A DNA stretch of 64,000 nt, taken from NCBI RefSeq assembly GCF_027744825.2, contig NC_071348.1, positions 483,563 through 547,562 on the forward strand. Direction: 5' to 3'. Position 1 is the stretch's first letter. The number at the start of each line of letters is the position of its first letter. This DNA comes from Synchiropus splendidus (Eukaryota; Chordata; Actinopteri; Syngnathiformes; Callionymidae). The position numbers and the translations under genes were made by a program. The notes beneath the pieces were generated by a model. The model made no database searches. It worked only from the letters and a program-made list of their open reading frames with translations, and had not been told where the DNA came from. This document shows positions 35,481-46,167 of the stretch, piece after piece.

Positions 35481-38400
35481 TGATGTTAGCGTGATGGCTC
35501 AAGGTGTGACTTAAAGACACACACAATTCTAGTGATGGGTGTGGATTTGTTTCACCAAGCGGCAACTTCACCACCGGCTGGTATATAAGCAGAGGAAGGC
35601 AGTGACCGGTCACCGGTCCGACGCAGGCCTCGGGCACGAGAGCGTCTTCCCACCGTTTGTTTGTTGTCTTAGCTGTAAAGGAAAGTCAGACTTGGCTCTT
35701 CCTTTAGTTCACTTCTTTCATTGATTCATCTATGTTTCATTCAAATGTCTCCTTGTGTGTGGCTTGTTTCAATTATTCCAGCTCTATCATCAAAAATGTC
35801 AACATTTTAAGGTCATAAAGTGAAGAGGAAGAGGCTTCTGACACCACTGACGTGACGTGGTGACTCTGCCTTCAGCTGCAACTCACTACAGAACCAACTT
35901 CTGTGCCACGTTATCTAACGTCGTCATGGCAAGTCAAAGCAAATGTTCTGTTTTTGTTTGAACCTCATGCTTTAATAGAAAGCAGTCATCATGGGGCCTT
36001 TATCCCAAAAAAAATCCAATTTTTCAGCATTCAAACAGAAAAATTCTTAAAAAGTGACTTCATTTACATGGTTTTACTGTCACTGACAGCTGGGGGAAAC
36101 ATTGTGGAGCTATTGGATTCATCATCTGTTTAGCAGAGTGTTATCACCACACATGACATGGTGACATCATGAAAGCCAATGAATCAAGTAAAAAGGCTGA
36201 AATACTGATCAAGCAATGAGTAAAAGTACTTGTTAGTATATACAGTATTTTCAGTCACTGTCCAGTGGTCAGCTGGTCGAGTAGTAAAGTGGGACGTTCC
36301 GACAGTTTCTGATGCAAGGAAGCGGCGACCACGTGCTCCCCTCTACTTTATTGTCCACAGATGTGTTTGGACCCATCACAGAGAAAATGTAATGATCTGG
36401 GTTCATCCAGTTGGATTTTCCGAGGAGTGTTTGCTCAGGTCACCAGCTCCCAGTAACGCCACTCATGTGTCATGTCCGTCTGGGGTGTTTTGAGAATCAC
36501 TGCGTGCACGTGTGAGACACTCGCTAGAGCGTAAAAACATATGTGTACAATGTGCAGTTCTCTGTCGTGAAAACCAACCCTCGTTCTATGTTCAAATGAA
36601 GTCCGTGACAGTGATAAACTATAGGGTATATTGGACCCCTTCCACTTCTCATTTCAAACTTCCTCATGTCCTTGTTTAATGCATTTTAAATAGTGACTGG
36701 TTGATTTCATATGTGCTTTGGTAAATATATAGAGACAAATCGAGAGATATTTATAGAGGTTTTACTGGACAGCTTTTTATTACTGAGTGGCAGCCTTCTA
36801 CACACACACACACTCTCCCTCCACAATCATATTTCTACTGACAATTCAAGTGACTTATTAAAGTGGTTGCTGCACAAAAGGACCGTTAGTGTTCTCACTG
36901 CAGGCTAATCCAATGTGGAGGCGTCACGTTGGGCCGTAGCTTCTCTATCTTGCTATTTCACTGCTTTAACCTTGACTCGCTCACACCACAAATAAAGCTT
37001 CATCTTATCTAGCTGGAACTTCGTCGATCACGATAATTTGCAGGACAGCAACTCTGTTACCATTATTTTTTTTTTTGGTTGGACATCACTGGCTTCCGTA
37101 GAAACTCCGGGCCTCGGCCGGTGGGGTGCTGTGCAGGGGACGGGCCGGCGTGGAGGAACAGCCGGTTCAGGCGGAGGGGAAAAGTATCACCGGAGGCGGG
37201 TCCGGCTGCTTGGATGGGGGGTTTGCGTGCGTGTGAAGTGATAGATCCAACACATTGTGTTCTTGTTCAGCTCTTCTTCTGTTTCAGCTTTGGCAGGTGA
37301 CCCGGCATTGGGTGTACTGGCTACTGTAGTCTGGGTGACAGCCTCTGACGGTGTAATTGTCTGCTCTGGGCAGGGGCATGGGGGTGTGCTACGACTTGGG
37401 TTTCCTCTCCGCAGAAATTATTGATAACTGATGTGGTGTCGCTTTCCAGAACTCTGTCCCGCAAGATCTTGATTAATAACCGGACAAAAAGTTGACTGCG
37501 ACTGTGACACGCTGGACCGTCGGCACGTCAAGATATGCTTTTGCAGACTGAGATTAGAGTTTATCTCGGCACACAGACCTGTCGATGAAACACTGCGGTT
37601 CCAACAGCTGGATTTTGGTGTTGGGTTTGTCAGGGCACGATTTTGTTAGTGCAGCTCCCGTCCATGTCATGAGACAGTGAAACCTCTTTCCTCCACCTAC
37701 TCACTCTCGACTCACTTGTCACATCCAGACTGTCAGTCGTCTTCTCCGGCGAGTTTCTGTTTGCCATCTTGATCTGGGAAAGCTGATATGTTGAAAAGAA
37801 AACCGTCTGAGATACAAGTTATTTTCTATTGAAGTTCTGATTTAATCTTATTTAGAAATGTATTATTTCTTCATGATAACTCATGGGTATTAATATTATG
37901 TGAATTGTACTTAGGCTTTATTATTTATTTATGTATTTATTTATTATCAGGATATTTATTCTTTCTTCATTTTTTTTATTTTAGCTGCTATTATTTGTTA
38001 TACTTATTATTGATTCACTATTTATTTTATTTATTTACTCACTTGACAAACTTCATTTCACTTTTTCAAGTTAAAGCGCTGCAGGTTAAGTTCTCTTTCA
38101 GAGCTGGATCCATCACTGCAACATAAACCAAAGGACACAGGTGTTGCAGCGCGCCGCTCCGCCAACGCTAATAGTAATAAATAATGTCACAGCTTTGGGA
38201 AGTATGTTCTGATGGGATACGCTCTATCCTCGTACCAGGAGAGCCGAGGCCCAGACAGTTGGACCGAGTGGGAAACGATTCAGTTTCACGTAGACAAATG
38301 TTTGGAGGTGCATGTGATACCTCCTCCTGCGTCGCACATGTGCGCAGCGTTGTGAGAGTAGAGGATCCTCCGCGCAATGGAAATTCCTGTTCTTCAGCCA

Positions 38401-38649
38401 CAGCTGCAGCAGGACACTTCAGATGCTTAGCTCGGCACATCCTCCTGGAATTAGCCCAAACCACAGTGGCACCACATCAGAAAAGCATCTGATTCAATGT
38501 GTGCTGTCGACCAAGTCCTGGTCTTGGAGCCGCGGGGCGGGGGCGGACCTCCATTTATACCTGGCAATAGGTGTGTCTCTGCTCATGTACATCGGTTCAT
38601 TGTCCTTTGACTTTAGCAACTCTAACACCCAAGAGCAGCAAGTTTTTAT
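35481..38649. other. Gene-free stretch
   Basis: No gene was recognised. An AT-rich part with TTTA-type repeats lies at about 37850-38050, and a T-run at 37067-37076. Confidence 0.45.
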
Positions 38650-39297
38650 CATCCGTCCATCCATCCATCCATCCGTCCATCCATCATCCATCCATCCATC
38701 CATCTATATCCATCCATCCATCCATCCGTCCATCCATCCACACATCCATCCATCCATCCATCCATCCATCCATCCATCTATATCCTTCCTTCCATCCATT
38801 CATCCTTCCTTCCTTCCATCCATCCATCCATCCATCCATCCATTCTTCCATCCATCCATCCATCTATATCATCCATCCATCCATCCATCCATCCATCTAT
38901 ATCCATCCATCCATCCATCCATCCATCCATCCATCCATCCACACATCCATCCATCCATCCATCCATCCATCCATTCTTCCATCCATCCATCCATCTATAT
39001 CATCCATCCATCCATCCATCCATCTATATCCATCCATCATCCATCCATCATCCATCCATCCATCCATCCATCCATATCCATCCATCCACACATCCATCCA
39101 TCCATCCATCCATCCATCCATATCCATCCATCCACACATCCATCCATCCATCCATCTATATCCATCCATCATCCATCCATCCATCCATCTATATCATCCA
39201 TCCATCCATCCATCCATCCTTCTATATCCATCCATCCATCTATCCATCCACACATCCATCCATCCATCCACACATCCATCCATCCATCCATCCATCA
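38650..39297. repeat. Large ATCC tetranucleotide microsatellite
   Basis: About 650 bases of ATCC units broken by short variants (ATCTATATCC, ACACATCC, TTCC). It produces the 406-codon and 280-codon plus-strand frames and their minus-strand partners, which are therefore artefacts. Confidence 0.97.
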
Positions 39298-39419
39298 GAC
39301 GCTCCTCTGTGTCTGCTGTGGGAGCTCTGAGCCGAGATTATGGTGTCCTTCCTCCGTCTGGCCCAGGGCTTCCTCCCATTTGTGCCTGGAGTGCTGCGGA
39401 GGTCTCATCATAATGAGCG

Positions 39420-39850
39420 CTCCCCACTTCCAGCTCTCAGACCCCGAGGTCAGAGTGGAACGCCGCTGCTACAAAACAAACTTTTCCAATCAACTCATGC
39501 ATATTCATGATGCTTTCCATTTGATCGGTGCTGGCTGCAACATGGCTGGGAACTCTGTAAACAAAGAAAGGAGAAGAATGAAACTTTCCATCAAATTATG
39601 CTCAGGGAGGGAATTTCACTTCAAAGGAGCGCTGTCTGTCTAATTGAGGTTTTTTAAGCCCTTGCCAACTGTAAAAACCCCAATTGTGAGGGGTGTATTA
39701 TTACACGGAGGGAAAGAGGCAGGACTATAAATACCGCCATCATTACTGGTCCAACCCAGACGAGCACGGTCCGTACTGAACGATAATTAAGGCAAAAATA
39801 TTTCTGATCCTCGGAAAGATTCTTCCGGGAGCGTGCGCTGTGTGTAGGTG
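39420..39850. promoter_or_regulatory. Enhancer-like block with a near-MORE POU site
   Basis: ATGCATATTCAT at 39497-39508 differs at one base from ATGCATATGCAT, the palindromic element bound by POU dimers. The rest is repeat-free with GTCTAATTGAGG and ACGATAATTAAGGC words and no credible frame. Confidence 0.4.
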
Positions 39851-40155
39851 TGTGCACGAGCTGCGAATCAGAAGGAAACCTGTCCCAAAGATATCCTGAT
39901 GCAGTGTGGTTGAGGAGTTTTAATTGGTTGGTGAGTCATTAATGGAGCAGACGATTTCGCTGTGTGCTGGTTGGACCCTGTCAACGGTCTTTAAACAACC
40001 ACAGACACGCAGAAATAACTTTGATCCACAAACATGGAGCAAACAAGACGGTAATGATGAAGCTCCATGTTCGGCAGAGGTCTCTTAAAATAGCCAGGTT
40101 CAACTGGGAGGATGAGGGTTTCAGATTAGGCCTGGCTAATTGGTGCCCAGATAGC

Positions 40156-40176
40156 TGCGTGTGTGTGTCTCTGTCT

Positions 40177-40219
<43 letters not shown>

Positions 40220-40420
40220 TGTGTGTGTGTCTGTCTGTGTGTGTGTGTGTGTGTGTCTGTGTCTGTGTGTGTCTGTGTCTGTGTGTGTGTGTGTGTCTGC
40301 ATGTGTGTGTGTGTCTGTGTGTGTGTCTGTGTGTGTCTGTGTCTGTGTGTGTGTCTGTGTGTGTGTGTGTGTGTGTGTCTGTGTGTGTGTCTGTGTCTGT
40401 GTGTGTGTGTGTGTGTGTCT

Positions 40421-40454
<34 letters not shown>

Positions 40455-40780
40455 CTGTGTGTGTCTGTGTGTGTGTGTGTAAGAGTGTGTGTGTGAGTGT
40501 GTGTGTGTCTGTGTGTGTGTCTGTGTCTGTGTGTGTGTGTCTGTGTCTGTGTGTGTGTGTGTGTCTGTGTGTGTGTGTCTGTGTGTGTGTGTGTGTCTGT
40601 GTGTGTGTGTGTCTGTGTGTCTGTGTGTGTGTCTGTGTCTGTGTGTGTGTCTGTGTGTATGAGTGTGTGTGTGTGTGTGTGTGTGTGTGTCTGTGTGTGT
40701 GTGTGTGTCTGTGTGTGTGTGTGTCTGTGTGTGTGTGTGTCTGTGTGTCTGTGTGTGTGTCTGTGTCTGTGTGTGTGTCT

Positions 40781-40812
<32 letters not shown>

Positions 40813-40950
40813 ATGAGTGTGTGTGTGTGTGTGTGTGTGTGTGTCTGTGTGTGTGTGTCTGTGTGTGTGTGTCTGTGTGTGTGTCTGTGTGTGTGTCTGT
40901 GTGTGTGTCTGTGTGTGTGTGTGTGTATGAGTGTGTGTGTGTCTGTGTGT

Positions 40951-40987
<37 letters not shown>

Positions 40988-41040
40988 AGTGTGTGTGTAT
41001 GAGTGTGTGTGTATGAGTGTGTGTGTGTGTGCGTGCGTGC
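40156..41040. repeat. Very large TG microsatellite
   Basis: About 885 bases of (TG)n with frequent TGTC and a few TATGAG interruptions. Frames of up to 374 codons on both strands come only from the repeat. Confidence 0.98.
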
Positions 41041-43919
41041 GATCCAAAGAGACATATTGTCCTCAACATGGAGGAGTCAAAGAGCTTTGTGTTTGTCCCC
41101 GACACAGAAAACTTTCCTCACTCATCATTTTCTCTTTCTTTGCCCATCAAAAGACAAGATGTCACTGACAGTGGCCAAAATCAGATCATTTGGAAATTGA
41201 GAGATTTTGGTCTTCAGATTGTCCAGTTGTCCAGGGCTTGCTGTCCAATGTTCTCCCGTCTCCTCGTATGATTCTCACTTTTCCTATTTCTTTCCTTTAA
41301 TTTGTTTTCCTCCTTTTGATGTTCCAGCTGTTGGGGAAATGGCCAGACAAAAACAAAGCGTTTCTCACTGGAATCCTGGAATAACAATTGCGTGTCACCA
41401 ATTCACCTCTGCACGATCTGTGGGAGGAAACCGGAGTGCCAACAGAACTGCCAGGGAAGTCCATACAAGGTTCACGTCAAGGATAGGTTGAGTTGCCCCA
41501 ACCTTTCTGTTATGCTGCTGCACCAAACCACAGGTCCATCTTTATTTTTCCTTTCTTTAATCCTCAATATATTTTTTCATAGTTATTTATTTATTGTAAT
41601 TTATTGTAGAAAGTTTGTCTCCACTCATCGTATTATATGTTCGAGTTTCTATTCTTTCTAAATATATTTGTTTGTGACGCAACTTTAATGTCTGGACTTC
41701 CTCTGGTGCCACATCGAGAGTGTGGCTGTAAGTAGATTTTCAACAATGTTCAGGATATTGCCGACGCACAGTCTTCGTGCTCACATCGCCCCTTCCACTC
41801 CCCCTTTCCTCCCAGACTGAAATAGCTAGCCACCGCGCTGATTCGCAACACGCCCATGTCCGATGAAACGTTCATGTCCTCGTATTCCTCAGTGTTTCGC
41901 AGAATCAACCCTCTCTCATAGAACCACGGCTCCAACCCCAGCTGATTCTGCTTAACGCCACTCAGGGAAGTTTTATTCATGCAAGGTGCTCTGCTCCGAG
42001 TCTCGTCGGGCGGAAGGAGCTAGGTCAAGATGCTTGTCTTGTCGGGATCCTGAAGGACAACGTTGAAAGCTTTACTTCCGCCCAGCTTCTGGTGTCAGCC
42101 TCTTCACCCTTGAGTCAACAGCCGCCTGGCTTCACATTCTTTCATCAGTCTTTGGGATGCGAGCTCAGATGCTAGCCGAGGCCTCAGGTCATGAAGGATC
42201 CAGCGGACGACGGAGGTGCGGTTCCTTCAGGTGAGAGGTGGGGACACCTGCGCAGGTTGCCGGTCCAGAGTGTGGAGCTTGCTCACACTCGTGTGCCAAC
42301 ACCCATAGGAGAGAAGTGTCACGTTGGGACATGAAACAGCAAGAGTGCTCCAGGTGAAGTTGCGATCGAGAGTGTGTATATTTGGCCTCTAAACACTGTG
42401 CCTCAGCTGGGGTCTGCATGGGTTGTTGAGTTGTCATTGAGCTGTTGAACCAGTCAGCCAGCCAGTTGTCAGGCAACTACCAGCTCCGTGTTGCTATTTG
42501 TGTTGGAGTGTAGCCTCCCTCCCTCTGTGTTCTCTCCCTCGACCGAAGCCTCTTCCTGTAGCAAGAATCGTGTGTTACAGCAGCTTGTGGAATGAAAGGC
42601 CTGTGACCGAGCCATCGGTTCCTTTCAGTGCCATTGTGCTGCCGAAACAAGCAGCTGAGGCGAAGTGGTGAGGAGAACATGCTTGGAGCAGCGCTCCACG
42701 GTGGCCCTGCTGAGGCTGCCGACGCTCCACTGACTTGCTGTTGCTTGTTGTTGTTGTTGCGAACCCCCGCCTCTTACCCCACCGTCACCCCAAGTGGGGT
42801 TGACGCTGTGGACCGAGGGACGGCTTTTGTGTGGACCGGGGCTGCACTCGTGAAACCAGATAAATGGATTAGAGAGGGCGCTGATGTGGGCGGGCATCGT
42901 GGAGAAAAGACAACAGTGATGTTCAGGAGGAGGTGGGGGTCGGAGGGTGAGGGACAGGAAGAGGGGAAGACATTTGTGTTGTCGGACAACATGGGGTCGA
43001 GTCTGCGGGAAGAATAGCCTGCTTCTGCCAAAAAAGACAAGACAGTGATAAACTTTCCTCCCCATGCGCTCACCTCGCTCGCACGCACACACACACACAC
43101 ACACTGTCACACAATTGAACAGTGAAATGAATGGACACGTCTCATTCGGAGGGGGAGTGGGCCCTTGTTGGCCCACAATGGTCGGCGGTATCGTGGGCCG
43201 GGCTCCAGCCTCTGACAGAATGCTAAATTGTGTGAGGTCAACAACTGATTGTTTTTGCGTGAGCCGCGCTTTAGTAGTTTCTGTGAAAATGAAAACGAGG
43301 TTTAATAAAGTGTTTTTGTCCTCAGTAACAAACATTTTAAAAACCGTCGGCTTCCTCTCTGTCATTCATTTCATTTTCCTGCTCATCTGGTTTCATTGTC
43401 ATATCATGTAACTGTGTATTTCATAATTCTAATCCAGTTTTTTTCACATGTATTCACATTTCATTTTCTCCTCAATAAAGTTTAATATTTCGATCACATT
43501 GGACTAAATTCATTAGTTTTAAATAACTGATAATACAGAACTACTTTTATAATCCATACTAATTGGACTGTCTATTAATATTGCTTTTTTCTTCATAATT
43601 ATTTAAAAAACACGAATAAAAAATGGTGCAACCTCTCAAACATTTCTTCTAGTTTAGTAAACATTTTAGTTTTGGTTTATTTTAATTCATACTTTTTTTA
43701 ACCCACGGTGTTTGTTCATATTTATTTTATTTTTTTATCCAAGTATCTATTCTATTATTAAATTTCTTGTTGCTTTTATTTTTACAAAGATGTTGATTTT
43801 GTTTTTCACAATTTAGTTAGAAAAAAATGCTGATTAATAAAGATTTGATTGAAATCATGTATTTCACCGTATAGGTCATTTTAAATGGTCAAACTTTTGA
43901 CCATCATGAATTTATCCGT
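41041..43919. other. Gene-free stretch
   Basis: No gene was recognised. The stretch includes a repeat fragment at 41418-41475, a CA run at 43081-43103, and AT-rich sequence at 41540-41680 and 43400-43870. The 246-codon minus-strand frame at 42625-43365 crosses the CA run and lacks domain features. Confidence 0.45.
41418..41475 (+). repeat. Fragment of a common teleost interspersed repeat
   Basis: TGTGGGAGGAAACCGGAG (41419-41436) followed by a degraded tail matches the same family as the copy at 7705-7830. Confidence 0.55.
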
Positions 43920-44230
43920 CCGGATATCTGGTGTTGTTTTGCCGGGGCGGAAGGAAGTGGCAGGGACGTGACAGCCCAATTATCGGCCTCCGATCTGCTC
44001 ATGAGACGATCCACTGTACCTGCGCTCTCCTGATCAATCATTTCGTATTCACAATCTTACGGCCCGCGGCCAGTGAGGCTGCGCTAACCCCGGGCTCTTC
44101 CACCACAAAAGAAATAAATGGGGAACCAAGAGGTTATTTAATTTTGGCCCCCGAAAGCAGCTCATGAAATGTGCAAATGGCGCTCAGAAGGAGGCAATAT
44201 GAAACGTAAACACCTGCCTTTTCTAATATA
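43920..44230. promoter_or_regulatory. Enhancer-like non-coding block near irx1
   Basis: TGATCAATCA (PBX-type, 44031-44040), CCCAATTATCGG and GGTTATTTAATTTTGG occur in repeat-free sequence about 2 kb beyond irx1. No credible frame. Confidence 0.38.
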
Positions 44231-45279
44231 ATATAAGAGGTGACAAGTGTGTTTGGCTCAGCTGCGGCTAAACAAAAGAGGAATGGAAACTCTCAAACAT
44301 CCCTGGTGTTTCCCTCTGCACTCTGTGTTAATGTTTGTTGTAGCCGTAACGGCGGAATGACCTTCCCGGGTTCAACAAGACCTCTGTGACCTTTGTCAAT
44401 TTTTCAACCGGGACCTCTGCAGCGTGACTTTTAACCATTTAAGTGACTCAGATTTATGCACAGCAATGTCCCGCCCTGCCCGTCACACAGCTTCAGTTGA
44501 GTCAGGCATTAGTTTGACCAAACACTGGAGACACAGATCTGGACTCATTGTGGCACCGAACTCTGACTTTAGTCAAGCACAATTTGTTTTTCAGCTGCGG
44601 TATATTGCAAAACACAAAACCCTCTGCCACTCACTGAAAATGGTTTTATGTAAAGGTCAATTGTTCAGTATGCCTTTTTTCTTTTGAAAGTGGTATTCAT
44701 GTTTCAGCTCTTGCAGAAGTGCAGAACCAAATCCATGGTAATTTTCAGTCCAAATTAAACCAGCCACTGAATTTTTTCTTTGTGGGTGGTATTTAAATTG
44801 AAATAATTGTTTTGTCTGTTTTGATCATTATACTTCATCTGCCACCCCTCGTGTCATTTTGGACCGTAAATCACTTATTAAAGCACAAAAAGGACATCAA
44901 CTCAATGGCGTGGCCCTGACCAATTCAACTGCAGCCAGAGGTTCAGAGGTAAAAAAAAAACAAACAAACGGTTTTTACTGCGCACGCATTCGTGAGCACT
45001 GTCGTCACATCCAGATGACCAAATATTTCAAGTCAAAGTACGTGACTCAGACTTCTTGGTTCGGCTGTGCATAATTACAATTGGAAAATGACAGTAGAAA
45101 TCAATCCCGCCTCAAGCTTAAATCCGCTACATTCTCACCACATGAAACTGCTCATGACGCCACGACTTTCCCGACATACTTCCACGTCTTCCTCCTTTTT
45201 TTTTTGTCTTGATTTTTTGCGTCTTTTTCGCCATTTACATCCCAATGAACTTGCTCAGTCGGGTGCGGGCCGATATATC
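44231..45279. other. Gene-free stretch
   Basis: No gene or repeat was recognised apart from short A and T runs. Confidence 0.45.
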
Positions 45280-45700
45280 ATTTGCCTATAGAGGTCGCTG
45301 TGATATTGCAGATGGGTTCAGAAAGGCCGTGGAGTCGATTCAGGCGCTCGGAACGGCTTCGTCCACATTGAGGGGCCGAAGTGAACCGGTGAAATTGATC
45401 AAAATAGAGCTTTCAAATACATAAATACCAATAAAATAACACCATTTGGCCGTTGAATTCCACCTATATTTCCCTCCACAGCCCCCACAACATATGAATA
45501 ATGAATTCCGGACGGGACATCTCCCTCTGACAGATGAGATTTTAACCATTTGATTTTGTTTGGACTGGGCGTTCCCATATTATTACTTAATGACCTTCCC
45601 AGCTGCTCCTGTCCATTTTCCGTCACCAGCAACCATCTGGACACTTATTAGCACCTCAATGGATCCACGCTGCTTCCCTCCCGAGCCTCGAGTCGCACGC
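45280..45700. promoter_or_regulatory. Enhancer-like block just downstream of irx1
   Basis: Repeat-free sequence with GCCTATAGAGG, CATATGAATAATGAATTCC, CCATATTATTACTTAATGACC and CTTATTAGCACC words. It could be a conserved element or the distal part of the irx1 3' UTR if a later polyadenylation site is used. Confidence 0.4.
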
Positions 45701-45771
45701 GGGCTGCTCCCTGCCCCGCCACTCCCGCGCTGTAATAACACTGTTATGATCCTCAAGATTTCATCACTTGG

Positions 45772-45777
45772 TTTATT
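45772..45777 (-). terminator. Candidate irx1 polyadenylation signal
   Basis: AATAAA on the minus strand, about 315 bases past the irx1 stop, would give a 3' UTR of usual size. Another AATAAA lies at 46068-46063, only about 25 bases after the stop, and is less likely to be the main signal. Transcript data would decide. Confidence 0.35.
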
Positions 45778-46091
45778 TAGCCAAAATAGACCATCTGGAC
45801 AAATGCCTTCGACGCTTCCTATTTACACATTTAAATCATCAGCCGTGCTATTTACAATAAAGACTGGACACCCGAAAACACGCGATGGCGACAAAAGAAT
45901 CGAATAATCATGATCATCATAGTAAAGTCAAAGTCCTACCAAATCAAAGTCCCAAAGTGGAGAAATAGAGGTTATAGGCGCGATTATAGGCTACACAACA
46001 ACAGTCCCGTCCATCCTCGCGACGTCTTTTTTTCTCTCACTGCAGTTTGGAGTTTTGTCTCTTTTATTTTTTTCCTTGTTCACGTCTTCTT

Positions 46092-46167
46092 TTAGGCCGA
46101 CGAGAGGGCAGTGAGGACTCGTTGCGTGGCGTCCTGCGGACTCCTGGCGCTGGAAGGCAGCGTGGAT
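46092..46167 (-). CDS. irx1: irx1 coding exon 4 and stop codon
   Basis: The acceptor is CTTTTCTCGCGTCAG|ATCC on the minus strand. In phase 2 it encodes the second part of Arg469, then [20 protein letters not shown] and LSSA, then TAA at 46094-46092. This matches the family C-terminus pattern NSL...QEGTPRILAALPSA. Its coding part is 76 bases, the same length as exon 3, which looks coincidental since the sequences differ. Confidence 0.87.

Noticed and set aside
38650..39297. Regularly spaced repeats that might suggest a CRISPR array
   Set aside because: Units are 4 bases long without unique spacers, and the genome is a vertebrate one.
38423..39643. 406-codon plus-strand frame rich in Ile-His-Pro-Ser
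   Set aside because: It is a translation of the ATCC microsatellite and has no protein features outside the repeat.
39981..41105. 374-codon minus-strand frame of Thr-His repeats and other long frames on both strands
   Set aside because: All come from the TG microsatellite; every frame of such a repeat stays open.
42625..43365. 246-codon minus-strand frame
   Set aside because: It runs through a CA microsatellite and has low-information composition without domains.
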